Shown piece after piece: positions 24,304 through 36,055 of a stretch of DNA of 64,000 bases. The translations under genes were made by a program, and so were the position numbers. Source of the stretch: Astragalus membranaceus (taxonomy: Eukaryota; Streptophyta; Magnoliopsida; Fabales; Fabaceae); contig CM076846.1 in assembly GCA_039519185.1 (NCBI GenBank), positions 134,203,027 to 134,267,026 of the forward strand, read 5' to 3'. Positions within the stretch are counted from its first letter, which is position 1, and the number at the start of each line of letters is the position of its first letter. Below the pieces are notes generated by a model. That model saw only the letters and a program-made list of their open reading frames with translations. It searched no databases and was not told the origin of the DNA.

Positions 24304-24351
<48 letters not shown>
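24304..24351. repeat. (GA)n microsatellite
   Basis: About 24 GA units in the LTR leader, followed by further AG-rich sequence to 24390. Confidence 0.95.
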
Positions 24352-24354
<3 letters not shown>

Positions 24355-25531
24355 AACCGTGAGAGAGGAAAGAAAGAAAGAAGAAGGAGAGATCCAACAC
24401 CTAACCCTCACCATCACTCTTCTCAAAATCAGTTTTCACACCTCCATCTCACTCATTTCCTGAAAATTATAAAGAGAGTATTGTCTCATTCTACTTCCTC
24501 TTCACCTTCATTTTCGAAACACTCAAAGATTGGGATGTTTGGTGTTTGATTGTGAGTAGAATGTGAGTAAAAATGAAGTCTAGGACTTGTGGTAGCTTTG
24601 CATGTCAAGACTAGAACTGGAAACAAGTCTAGGGAGTAGCCAAGATGAAGTTTCTAGGGTCTTTCAGAAAGGTAGGAGCTGTTTGGGGAGTTCTAAAACC
24701 GATAACGTAACTAGCTTGTGTTCATCGCCACTAAACTTCACAAGGGGACTGATTTCTGGTTGCATGCGAATTTCGGGAGCTTGCATGTGGGATTGAGTGC
24801 TTGAATTTAGAGTCACAGTAGCTGTTGTTGAAATACAAGCAGCAAAGGTGGGATTTTTGGGGCTTAAGTTCGTGATCCTTGGTGGTGGGGTTGAAGATAT
24901 CTATTTACAACAAATCCTGCAGAAACTGTTTTGGACAGTCTCGGGTATTTGCTCTGTAACTCACTACACAGATATCATTCGAAGTTCATTTTTGATTCAT
25001 TAGAAACTAGACACGAAACCCTTCAGTTTAGGCATAAGAACCACTTAATTTGACTGAGTATCATGGGAGAAAAATGATTTACAAGTTTTACTTGTGTAAT
25101 AGTAATGATTTTGAATCAGTCACAGTGTTGTAGCCATATCTCCCTGAATACTCATCATATCAATGTGGGACTTGAACCATATGAAAGTAGACAAAATTAT
25201 CTACACATTAGGCACTAGTTTGATAGGTTTTGGTTAAGCATCGAATAAGTTATGTTTGTTGCAAACAGCTCACAGACGCTGGCCAAACCGATCTTTGGAG
25301 TTAGTTGACGCGTGCTAGAAGTTGGGGTTAGATCGGAGTAAAAAGGGGGATTACATTGTTGATTCGAGATGCATTTGGGGAAGCTTCAGTAACTGGACAC
25401 GTTTGGGGATCCATAAGGGGTCGATTTGATGTTCGTGGAAGCAAGAAGTTCGAGTACGGGGATTGTTCGTGCGGTTCCGTGCGATTGTTAAAGTCTCGTT
25501 GTTGTCGTTGTGTGCGATTTCATCGCCAAAT

Positions 25532-26559
25532 GTGAGTTCTATACTCGCTTAGGGATTTTGTGTCGAAATATTGTATGTTATGTTTTGTGTTCAATTGTGC
25601 GTTTTTCGAGTCAAAACCGTTTTACGAAAATTACGTTTCGAATGAGGAACTATAAGGTTGATTGATTGACGATATGAATGTTGATTGATTGATATATTGG
25701 TTGTGTGTTGACTGATACATGAATTATGTAGACTATTATTATGTATGGAATGACTGTTTTGAAGTTGGATTAAGATTGGGTTACGGATTGGACGTGATAA
25801 GAAAAGCGAAACGGAACGAAATAAGCGAATTGTGACTCTACTACAGGCAGCACGGGTCGTGCCAACCTTTCTGGTTGACTGGAATTACATCTCCAGGCAG
25901 CACGAGTCGTGCTAGGTATGGCACGGGTCGTGCCAGTTTTTCTGTTCCCGGTTACCAAAATTCGTTTCGTCGCTCCTTTCGATTCTAAACCTCTTCTAAT
26001 CTTCTTCCCAACCATCCCTCATGTTATGGAACAATTGATATTCTGTTTTTGAACATGATTGCAAGGTTTAAAATGAATTGTTTTGAACATAATTGTTTAT
26101 GTATTAACATGAATGACATGTAATGAAAATGGATGAATAAATATTTTCATCAAAGACTGTTGAGGTTTAAATATATAAATTATATCGAATATAGGAGACG
26201 GCCCAATGCGGGCATTGTATAAAAGACGGCCCAAAGCGAGTAGATATATAAATTATATCAAAAGGATGGGTGACGACCCAGTAGATTAGTATACTAGGGG
26301 AGGGGAAGTCATGAGCCCCAGAACGTAGGCCTCAGAGGTTTGAAGCTAGTGTAAACTAGTGGAGAGGTTCGACGGTAAAGGCGTGGTCAATACCGAAGAT
26401 GTACTATGGCATGAAAGGAAAAGATATATGCACGTAGTACCTATATGGACTACGATTAAAGGAAAAAGAAATAAATGGACCGAGAGTTATTGTGAGGGGT
26501 TACGGTAGGACTAACTGAGATAATGTTTATCTCACCCTTTATATGTTGTTGTTTTACAG
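25532..26559 (+). other. Candidate LTR-internal intron
   Basis: GTGAGTTCTATACTCGCTTAG at the left and TTGTTGTTTTACAG before AGAAACAGGG at the right. It encloses the GC-rich motifs and the hairpin. Splicing is inferred from the shared sites only. Confidence 0.4.
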
Positions 26560-26941
26560 AGAAACAGGGAAGGAAAAAAGCGACGAGGCACGAGTAGGTG
26601 ACGTGCTTGAGGAGAAGATTGAAGACTTGGTTCTTTTATCTTTGATATTGAGTTCCCTTGTGGTCTTTGTAACTCGATAATATGAGTTGAATTATTTTTA
26701 AGTTATGTAATCGTTTCCGCTTTTCTTGTGATGGTATTGAACACTAGGTTTTGAGGATAATGAAAGACATGGAACCTATATGGTTTTTAATTAAGTTATG
26801 AATGTTAAGACTGTTGATGTTAATCATATAGAAAAATTTTAGTCGTGTTCAATATCTAAACAGGAAATATTACTCTGATGTATGTCATTTCGTGCCTCTT
26901 AGCATTTCTACTCGATAGAATTATTAGGGTGTTACAAGCGG

Positions 26942-27152
26942 GATGCCAAAAAACAGGTAACTAATATATGGATAAAACATGATGAACGGAGATGTACTAA
27001 TTTATAATATATTAACTATTTAATTGTCCCCGAATCAATATACATACATATAAGATATATATAATACTTAAGATATATAAGATATATATGGGATCCGATA
27101 TATCTTTATATATTTAAGATATATATGGGATCTTATTTTTATAGTCCCCTAT

Positions 27153-27227
<75 letters not shown>

Positions 27228-27360
27228 CCAATTTGTTATTTTATTAATTGTTCAAGTAATGAAATAGGCTATTTGTTATGCAATAGTAAAAAATACTATT
27301 AACTGTATAATGATCAAACGAATATATGTAAATCATGTTAACTTTATTATAGTTACATTA
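26942..27360. other. AT-rich spacer with (TA)n
   Basis: No gene. A pure TA run occupies 27156-27222; shorter GATATATAAG repeats precede it. Confidence 0.85.
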
Positions 27361-27930
27361 AATTGGGACCTTCTAAGTGGGACCTTCTAAGTTTAGTTCC
27401 TACATTAACGAAATAGGCGTTTTGATCCTAATCTTATTTTTTCGTTTTCATTATTAGTCTCTGGCGTTAAATCATCTGACTGGGCTAACGGAAAACTACG
27501 TTGCCTTGTACTTGTGTATTATCCACGTGGCAAATCAGCTAATCTAGTCACTTTTTATTATCCACGTGGCTTTTTTGTTTTTTAACCAAAGTTTTTTATT
27601 TTATTAAATTTTGTTATTTTTTCAAAAAAAAAAATATATCTTCTTCTTCTTCCTCTCCTTCGGCAGCAGAAGCGGCAGAGACGACCTTCGGCACGGTAGC
27701 GCCGGCGGACGGTGCTCCGATGACAAATTTTTTTGAGGGCTTTCAGAGAGAATGACGTGGATGCCACATCAGTTAAAAAATGTCCATGTGGTGTGCCCAG
27801 TCATGATTCTGTTAGCCCAGTCAGCATGATTTAACGCCAGGGACTAATAATGAAAACATAAAAATAATATGGCCGGGGACCAAAATGCCTATTTCGTTAA
27901 TGTAGGGACTAAACTTATAAAGACCCAATT
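27361..27930. mobile_element. Fold-back element with about 125-bp inverted repeats
   Basis: The left arm (27361 to about 27495) and the right arm (27930 to about 27805, reverse complement) share AGTTTAGTYCCTACATTAAC, GAAATAGGC, TTTTCATTATTAGTC and GGCGTTAAATCAT blocks. The core includes a GC-rich stretch (27655-27725) unlike its surroundings. It resembles a Mutator-type MITE or fold-back transposon. The target duplication is not clear. Confidence 0.65.
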
Positions 27931-28201
27931 TTGTAGGGACCAAAAACATTTTTTACCCTTAAATTAATTTTATTCTAATCAAGAAAAAATAGTAGGTAAA
28001 ATGTATGAAAATGATTTCTTATACACTAATAGTAATGTTATTATCAATATAATTATCATATTAAGAAAATCGAAATTTTCAAGAAACTCAACATAACATA
28101 AATCTGGCAAACAAGTCAAATATATTAATTATTTAGTAGTGTAAATAGAATTAAAGATATACTCTAAACAAATATATAATAAGGGTACTTATTATTATGT
28201 A
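27931..28201. other. AT-rich spacer, nothing recognised
   Basis: No reading frame, repeat or site I can support. Confidence 0.6.
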
Positions 28202-28370
28202 TTGAAAACTGAGACTGATTTAGGATACTAAGCCAAAAGCTTAGTAACAAATACTAAAGGGGTAGCAGAGTAATTTCCCCAATAACTAAAAAACACTCAA
28301 CGGATATCATTAATAATTAATCATAACATTTCCCCAATTTCAAAAAACCCAAATCTCAACTCTGTGCAGG

Positions 28371-28858
28371 GAAGAAACTCGCCGCCGAACTCTACAAACT
28401 CACTGTGAATCCACTGTCGCCGTCAAACTCTGTGCAAATGAACTCTACAAACTCCTTGTCATCTCCATCGTTTCCACCGTCGCAAAGGTACTCTCCTCCG
28501 TAAAACCCAAAGCTCACGAACTCTGTGCAAGGGAAGAAACTCGCCGTCGAACTCTACAAACTCACCGTGAATCCACCATCGCCGTCGAACACTATGCAAA
28601 CGAACTCTACAAACTCGTCGGCGTCTCTGTCGTTTCCACCGTCGCAAAGGTACTGATCTCCTCCGTAAAACCCAATGCTCATGAACTCTGTACAGGGAAG
28701 AAACTTTCCATAGAACTCTACAAACTCACCGTGAATCCACCGTCGCCGTCGAACTCTATGCAAACGAACTCTACAAACTCGTCGTCGTCTCCGTCGTTTC
28801 CACCATCGCAAACATACTCTCCTCCGTAAAACCACTATGAAAAATTGGTAACTGCGTT
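28371..28858 (+). repeat. Left subterminal tandem repeat, three units of about 163 bp
   Basis: Units begin GAAGAAACTCGCCG at 28371, 28533 and 28697 and contain AACTCTACAAACTC and CGTCGTTTCCACC phrases. CG-rich compared with the surrounding AT-rich DNA. MULE subterminal arrays can bind transposase, but that is inference here. Confidence 0.8.
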
Positions 28859-29283
28859 ATCATTTGCGTATTTTGTGCTCGCTCTAGATTTAACAAAGTT
28901 CGATTTGGTAATGCCTTGTGATGGTAGGAAATCTAGGGTTTTGAATTCTACTATTTTAATAAGACTGATTGATTCGTGAGTAAGGAATATCTGGTGAATC
29001 CTGTTTGATTTACTAATGTCGCAATTGATGTGAGCTTTTTTTCACTTATAATGCGACTTCCAATGGCTCTCATTGTTGAAATTTTATAGCCTTTTGATAT
29101 GTGAGGAATAGAGTACTGCAATGGAAGAGGAAATAAATAACTGAAATAAATTAAGAGTTGAAAAATGGTGGAAGCATTTCCTTTTGATTAACCATTCCTG
29201 GTTCAATAATCTTTGATACTCTGTGATTAATCTGTATGTAGTTCATGCAGCTAAATAAAATGAAAGAGATAGTTTCTTAATCA

Positions 29284-29395
29284 ATAACCACAGATATGCA
29301 CAACACTGGTTGGTGGTTACTAACCACAGAATTGCTTAAGACTGGTTAGTGACCATTAACCACATATTGTACAATTGTGGTTATTACTTGTTAGA
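29284..29395 (+). repeat. 36-bp repeat cluster, upstream of the ULP1-like gene
   Basis: GGTT-type palindromes at 29308 and 29344 (36 bp apart), degenerate centres, with CACAGATATGCACAACACT and ACAATTGTGGTTA spacers. It lies just before the first exon. Confidence 0.75.
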
Positions 29396-29488
29396 TTGAT
29401 AATGTGATTCTAATTTCAGTTTTTGATTCTAACTTCATCGTTGTTGCCCCTCACTTTTAATTTCAATGTCCACGTTGTTTCCAGATAA

Positions 29489-30169
29489 ATGACAGACAAA
29501 AAGAGATCACAAGAAGCAATAAATTCAATATATCGACATATGTGCAAACCACGAATGGTTCACACATTTCTGAATGAAATTGATGGAAGAAGGAAAGAAT
29601 TAATAGAGTCAACAGGTTTTGGGTGTTTTGTGCTCATTTCGAAATGGCAAAGGATTCCAGGAGAGTTTGTAAAGTGGGTTTCCAATAATTTCAAACCAAA
29701 GCAATGTCAGTTGCACTTAAGCAAGTATGAAGCGCTTCCAATAACAGCAGAAGATATTGAGAGAGTCTACTACTTGCCTAATGAGGAAACACCGGTCAAA
29801 CCAATAGCATGCAAAGATAGTTCGATCTTGAGGCTGCACAGAGAGTTTAAGCTTAAACTGAAGACACAAGATATTGACCGTGCAACCGTCAAAGAACTTG
29901 AAAAGGTCATATATACAGAGAACAATGATCAAATTTGGTGCAAGGGTGTCTTAATATACCATCTTGGCTGTCTTCTGTGTCCTAATCATAATGACACAGT
30001 CTCCCTTAAGTATGCCGATATAATTGAAGACCTTAGCGCAGGATCCAAATACAAGTGGTGTACATATATTTTGGAGCATCTGAAGGAGGGCACAAAGGGC
30101 TATAAGACTCCAAAAGCGGACATTCACTTCTTGATGGTTAGTTGTTCTAATATTACTTTCGTACATTAA

Positions 30170-30226
<57 letters not shown>

Positions 30227-33200
30227 TTATAACTTTTTTTATTGGCAATCTTCCAGATTCACTACATAGAGAAGATGGGACCAGAAAGTCCTTTCTCCCG
30301 AGGTTCGACAATGCCAACACTAAAAAACTGGGACACGACAAGGATGTTAAAGGATCTGGACACAATTAATAAAGTTTGGGGTTTCGGACATGGCATAACA
30401 TCCGGTTATGCTTTAAGGCCACAAATTAGCTTAGATAGTCCTATTTCCTCACTCATTCCTTTGGAACCCGATGAGTGCCCATTAGATAAGGTTTGTTTAT
30501 ATGTCATAACTGTCTCTTTTAATTTTTGGTATGGCATTAAAAATGTTATGCAACTAACCACAAAATCACAGCTATGCACAAACATTGGTTAGATGCCACT
30601 AACCATAGATATACAAATCTGTGGATGCCACGTCACTGCAAATGTCGCACACTTTGATTATTTCAAGTCATGCACAACCTGATAATTTAATTAGCGCTAA
30701 GAGCTTATGCAAATTTAAAGCTATTTTGAATTGATAAAAATAAATTATTGATAAAATTTTCAAGCATGTGTCTTTGATACCTTAACTAGAGTCAATCTCT
30801 TTGTCACTCTTTCCTCTCTCTTGTTTGACTCTTTTTACGTCAATCTCTTTTTTGACTTTATTTTTATGTATTATAACTAATAACTAGTTTTGATAATCGG
30901 TGAACCACTAACCAGTGTTGTGCATATTTGTGGTTAGTGGCATATTTGCAAAACAATGGTCAGATTTCAATAACAACAGATTCACAAAATCACAAAATGT
31001 GCACTAATCACAGAATGTTTTCTTTTATTTGGTGTTGTAGGTTCCGGAGTACTTAGAATATTGTAAATACCAACTTGGAGCATTCAAGAGATGCATTAAA
31101 AGTTTGAAGGAGAGAGTTGATGATGATGATGAAGATGATGAGTGTGATGATGGTGAAGATGATGAGGGTGATTATGAGGATGATGGTGATGAGAGTGATT
31201 ATGAAGATGATGATGATGAGGATGATGATGAAGCTGGGGATAAAGATGAAGAGAGCAGTGATGAAGAAGAGAAGGGTGATGATGATTCAATGGAAGATGG
31301 TGTTGATGATACTGTTGAAGAAAGTGATGAAGACAGCGAAGTGAGGCGTGAAAACCGGAATAAGATGAGAAATGATGACAAAAATATTGGTGTTAAGTTG
31401 TCATCTTCTGATGTGCCTCACAATTCTGAGGAGGACAAACAACTTATCACCTATGTTGGCGTGGTTGATGCCATGTGTGTGCCACTCAAGAATGCTAGGT
31501 AAAGTATTTATTTGAAAGCGTATATGAATTTGTATAATACACATTTACCTAACTTTTAAATTTTTTTTTATGTAACATTAGGGTGGATATAACACCGGAA
31601 GCAATGGTGAACAAGGAGACCAATATTCACTACACGCCAGCAAGTTTTAATCTGTAAGTATGAATGGTTAAAATGTTTAATTCTTTCTTCCACAACATGA
31701 ACTGGACTTTATAATTAAATAACAATAGTACTTATGGAAATCTGTGCCATCTAACAAGTATTAACCACAATTGTACTATTCTGTGGTTAGTGGCCACTAA
31801 CCAGTGTTTTGCAATTCTGTGGTTGGTGGCCACTAACCATTGTGGTACTTAGTTGTGGTTATTGCCCCTTACAACATTATCACAGAATCACATTTTCAAT
31901 AGCCACAGATTTGAATAGCAATTAGCTACTAAAATTACAGCCTGACCCAAACTCCTCCGGATGCTAAACGGAAGCTAGCTGACGAAGTTCAAAAGGACAT
32001 TGAGTTTTGCGAAGTTCACTTTTTTTAGATTTTTGGTGATGACGATATGCAGGATAAAATAGTAGTGTAATTATAAATACGCCTATAATATTAACTTGTA
32101 CATCATCATTTCAAATAATCTAACATGATAACTTGTAAATTTCAGTGCAACTCCAATCAGGACGGAACCACCGGAGGTTGATGAATGTAGCAAATACATA
32201 AGCAAGAGGAAAAGAAAACAGAAGCCATCGAGATTCTTGCTGAACCCATACGATGGCCATGTTTCTCAATCCAATGCGTCGGTCTTAGACAAGAATCTGG
32301 TCACATATATTTGGTCACCGGACCAGCCAAGGTAAGTGGAAACTTTTTCAAACATAAGATTTCCATATTATTACATGTGGTATTACAAATCTGTGGTTAT
32401 TAGATCTTTTCTCTGCCGTGACTACATTTTAGGGTTTAGGGTTTCTACATGCCATTGATTTGTGAGTTTGTTGTTAGTGAGAAGTAATGTTGTTAGTGAC
32501 AAGTACTAGTTATGGAAATCTGTGGCATCTAACAAGTATTAACCACAATTGTACTAATCTGTGGTTAGTGGCCACTAACCAGTGTTAAGCAATTCTGTGG
32601 TTAGTGGCCACTAACCATTGTTGTACTAATTTGTGGTTATTGCCCCTTACCACAGATTTGAATAGTAATTAGCTGCTACATTAAAAACTCTATCTATTAA
32701 TTGTTTTGGAAATTGCATTTACGAGTTCAAAATGTATCACGCAGTGACAAAATGATGTACCAATGCCAAATGGACCCTAAATTCAACCTCAGGAGAGTGG
32801 AATTCTGGACTTTGCAAGAGGAGGAGGACGTGTCAAGCCTTGTCGTAGATAGCTGGGCAAACTTGTTGAATTTCGCACAACGAAATGATAAGGTGATGAG
32901 AAGACTAGTAATGACAGTAGGGCCCACGGTAAGAAATTATTTGATGGTTATGATAAGATATGTTTTATGATCAAATTGCTATTCAACAATTATGCTTTAT
33001 GTTCAAGTAATTCTTAGTTGAAATGCTTATTTTGCAAATTCCTATTCAGCATAGATGTTTTGTGGTCAGATATGCTTTATGGTCAAATTCCTATACTAAA
33101 ATTGGCATTTACATGATCAGAATGAGATTCTTAAGAAATAACCACAATTGTACTATTCTGTGGTTTGTGGCCACTAACCACAGATATGCACAACATTGGT

Positions 33201-34089
33201 TAGTGGCCCTTAACCACACATATGGACAAAACTGGTTAGTGGCCACTAACTACAGAATAGTACAATTGTGGTTAATTCTTCTTAGATTGGAGCATATATG
33301 ATCAAATATGATTTATTTTGAACTTTTTGGAACACTGTTGTATACATCGGTAGCGGTCTCAAGGAAAGTAAGTGTTGACAACAACCAAGATAAAGCCCAA
33401 GCCTTCAAAATCAAGCTAGCAGTGTTCAACAGCCATATGAGCTATAGGAGGTTGAATGTTCTTGGACTTGAATATGTAAGTGTTAATTGTAATTTTTTTT
33501 TAATATATAAGATATTGGATTTGTAAATTTTCTAACATCACCTTTATAACAGATTCTGATACCTACTACTGCTCGCTCCCACTTTGTCACCTATGTCCTC
33601 AATTTGAAGATGAGAAGATTTGAGTATTTAACAAGCCTTGAGGGGTTTGCAAGAAAGAATAAAGGTGGAACATTTTCCGAATTTGAAGTTCTTGGGGACA
33701 TATTGATGAGTGAAGCCTGTAGCTTTGTTCAAGAGAGATACAATGTCTTGCAAAAGTCTTGTCCATATAAATGGGAACAGTTTGAGTGGCATGATCCAAA
33801 AATGCCACAACAGCCAGATGGAAGTAGTTGTGGCGTGTTCACAATGATGTTCTTGAAAGAATGGCATGGAAATGAGAATGGCATTGACTCATTCCGCAAC
33901 TGGGATAGATTGGGCAAGAATCAAAAGAAGATTGCAACTAATAAATTCCGGATGGATCTATGTTGCTCAATCATGAACCACAAGAGCAACTTGTTGAAGG
34001 AATCTATACAAGTTGAAGCTAACAGCTTTTGTGACCAACTGCAAGCGGAGATCATGAAAAGTGGGGGGGGGGGGAGGGGAAGGCCGTAG
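29489..34089 (+). CDS. ULP1-like (C48) cysteine protease gene of KAONASHI type, multi-exon
   Basis: Exons I can join by phase: 29489-30136, 30257-30490, 31041-31498, 31582-31653, 31941-32066, 32146-32331, 32745-32928, about 33290-33475, 33553-34089; roughly 870 codons. The N-terminal 220 residues resemble the domain of plant transposon ULP proteins (ESTGFGCFVLISKW, LPITAEDIERVYYLP). Exon 3 has a long Asp/Glu tract (31113-31330). A Lys/Arg-rich segment (KRKRKQKPSRF) follows. The C-terminus is a C48 domain: HFVTYVLNLK, then QPDGSSCGVF with the active-site Cys and its Gln. ULP1-type enzymes cleave SUMO conjugates. Oddities: the position after the His helix where an Asp is normal reads LTS; TAG lies in frame at about 32025 (CAG in relatives is my guess); the exon near 33290 needs a one-base shift; a 12-G run ends the gene. 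It may be a pseudogene. Confidence 0.75.
30172..30224. repeat. (TA)n microsatellite in intron
   Basis: About 26 TA units between the first and second recognised exons of the ULP1-like gene. Confidence 0.95.
30549..30985 (+). repeat. Degenerate 36-bp repeat units in an intron
   Basis: Partial units at 30549-30625 (GGTTAGATGCCACTAACC form) and 30900-30985 (CCACTAACCAGTGTTGTGCA, then GTGGTTAGTGGCA), both inside the intron 30491-31040. Confidence 0.65.
31738..31925 (+). repeat. 36-bp palindromic repeat cluster in an intron
   Basis: Perfect GGTTAGTGGCCACTAACC at 31785-31802, a one-base variant at 31821-31838, plus flanking TTAACCACAATTGTACTA and TTGTGGTTATTGCCCCTTAC. Nearly the same block recurs at 32515-32670. 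Confidence 0.85.
32515..32670 (+). repeat. 36-bp palindromic repeat cluster in an intron
   Basis: Perfect 18-bp palindromes at 32563-32580 and 32599-32616, exactly 36 bp apart, with the same flanks as the cluster at 31738. Confidence 0.9.
33133..33285 (+). repeat. 36-bp palindromic repeat cluster in an intron
   Basis: Units at 33162, 33198 and 33234, each 36 bp apart and each with one or two changes from the perfect palindrome. Bounded by AATAACCACAATTGTACTAT and its inverse ATAGTACAATTGTGGTTAA, so the whole cluster is itself an inverted repeat. Confidence 0.85.
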
Positions 34090-34232
34090 GAAAAAGAAGA
34101 AAAACGTAGGAAGACTGGAACTGTTTTTTGCATATTAGGCTCTTCTCCAACGGATACTACTAACCATATTTGTGCATAACTATGGTTAGACACCACTAAC
34201 CACAAATGTGAATAACGTTGATTAGGCTTCTT
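34090..34232. repeat. Spacer between converging genes with palindromic repeat units
   Basis: Degenerate units (CTACTAACCATATTTGTGCA, GGTTAGACACCACTAACC) fill the short gap between the ULP1-like stop and the last recognisable transposase codon. Confidence 0.65.
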
Positions 34233-34714
34233 CCCAGCTGTGAATGTATTCTTCACCCAAGCAGAAGGCCATTGCCTCCTACTGGTGTAAATGAAGTTTA
34301 GCCAATTTATGTCAAAACGACTTGCATTATCGAAGCATTCGTCAATCATATGCTTCCATGAGTATTCAAACTGTTCCTCGTTATCAACATGCTTTACCAG
34401 ATGCGTGAATTCATCGAAAAACTTAGCAGTGGCCCTAGCACCAAGTCTCTTAGTGGCATTTTGCTTGATGTGCCAAGAACATAAAGCATGAAAAACATCG
34501 GGGAAAACCTCACGAACACCAGCAGCAATTGCAGGTACTTGATCTGTCATAAAGGTCTCCGGTTTCTTGCCATTCATGCATTTAATAAAAGTCTCGAACA
34601 ACCACTTGAAAGTTGTGGTGGTTTCATCATAAAGCAACGCGCCACCAAACACGCAAGCCAACAAAAATACCTGAAAATACATAGAAGTAACAATTAGTAC
34701 AAAAACATTACTTA

Positions 34715-34775
34715 TGATTAATTAACCATAAATACACCCAAAGATGGTTAGTGAATGATAACCACACGAAAGAAC
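34715..34775 (-). repeat. Degenerate palindromic repeat unit in transposase intron
   Basis: TTAACCATAAATACACCC and ATGGTTAGTGAATGATAACC inside the intron 34820-34671. Single unit, degenerate. Confidence 0.55.
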
Positions 34776-35769
34776 ATTAAAGGTTAGTGCAGTGATGAAA
34801 CAATTTAGCAAAGGACATACCAAGGGGCCTGTAGTCCTTGTTAGTTCGGTATGTTGTGTCAAAGCTGACGAAATCACCAAAAAGTGCATAATCGGACCGC
34901 ATGACAGAATCAGCCCTAAAAATTAAAGAAATTGCCTCGTCTTCATCGACTTGAATGTCGTAGTAAAAACCAGGCCTTTCCAATGTCTACTGCCTAAACC
35001 ACGCTTGCACCACAGTAGCCTCTCCAGGTTGCAATGCCTTCGCCTTGATAGCAGACAATGATTCTTGAAATCATTGTGTAAAAAACCAAGTTTTTCAACA
35101 CTACCAGCAGCCCGGGCCATAGAGTCATATGTAGCCCTCGCTGATATCCCAGATGCCAAATAATTGGATATAACAAATTTCTGTTGTTCTGTGATAGTTC
35201 TATTAAGTGGCAAGAAGTGCCTCTTGTCAACATCGATCAAAGGATGATTGTGAGCATCATACCACTTGGTAATAACATACCCACACTTGTGAGGATCCAT
35301 CTTAAGCTTCATTGTCGCCAAACAACCCGTACGCGTATCTTTCCTTTTATTCAAAACCTCCTTGCGAATCTTAAAACCTTGTTTGCGACACATCATATTC
35401 AGATAGTGAGGGATATCAGTCTTTTTATTCTTGCTATTACAATACACATTTGCCTTCTTAATGGTGAAACCCAAAGATTTGGCATAAGGCCTGTAAAAAA
35501 CATATGCATCCGGCTCTGTGTGAAAAACAAGATCTTTCCAATAATTAACATCTGAAGGATGATGAGTAACCCCTGTCAAAACCAAGTAAAAATAATCAAT
35601 ATCCAACAAAAAACATCATAAAAAATATATTTATTATATAATAACAAATCAGCATGCAACCTACAACCACAACATCATCGAGTCGTCATCGTGACATCCG
35701 ACATTGGTACTTGAATCTATGCAAACATTATAAAGGAAACGAAAAAATGAATCATCTAAGCATAGGAAG

Positions 35770-36055
35770 GCAATGTCAGATAACACTAACCATAATAGTA
35801 CACATATATGGTTACACAAATTTTAAAAGGTTAAAATCAAAGAATTTGGCAATTATAAGTTAAGAACCTGAAACAACCATATCAGTGAGATTTTCATCCT
35901 GACCATGACAATCCTGAACTGCAATAAAGAAATACAATGTAGTTAGTGGCAATAACCACAAATTAGTACCACAATGGTTAGTGGCCACTAACCACAGATA
36001 TGTACAACACTGGTTAGTGGCCACTAACCACAGATTAGTCCCAAAAATGGTTAAA
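35770..36055 (+). repeat. 36-bp palindromic repeat cluster around transposase introns
   Basis: Perfect palindromes at 35976-35993 and 36012-36029, 36 bp apart, with ACAGATATGTACAACACT between them. A degenerate unit lies at 35785-35815. The exon 35918-35868 between them is free of the repeat. Confidence 0.85.

Larger units (their letters stand above)
23954..26936 (+). mobile_element. Solo LTR of a gypsy element (target duplication AGCGG)
   Basis: AGCGG (23949-23953), TGTAACATCCCC ... TTAGGGTGTTACA, AGCGG (26937-26941): 2983 bp without internal region, so a product of LTR-LTR recombination. The layout is as in the other LTR families: (GA)n leader, GTGAGT at 25532, GCACGGGTCGTGCC motif cluster (25849-25936), the phrase GGTGACGACCC (about 26270), a hairpin CGTAGT...ACTACG (26433-26454), TTTTACAG at 26559, and the AT-rich end. 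It lies immediately upstream of the B3 gene, in the opposite orientation. Confidence 0.92.

Noticed and set aside
24602..25003. Short plus-strand frames in the solo LTR
   Set aside because: No recognisable motif and inside a defined LTR; likely chance.
28459..28835. Arg-rich minus-strand frames
   Set aside because: Produced by the CG-rich 163-bp tandem repeat at the MULE end; no independent support.
31096..31381. His-rich and Ser-rich frames antisense to the ULP1-like gene, and a Met-rich frame on its strand
   Set aside because: They are shadows of the GATGAT-type acidic tract, which is the reading that joins neighbouring exons in phase.
33921..34232. Extension of the transposase frame through the ULP1-like gene
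   Set aside because: Beyond TFTAG the translated sequence is antisense of repeats and of ULP1-like exons and has no transposase similarity.
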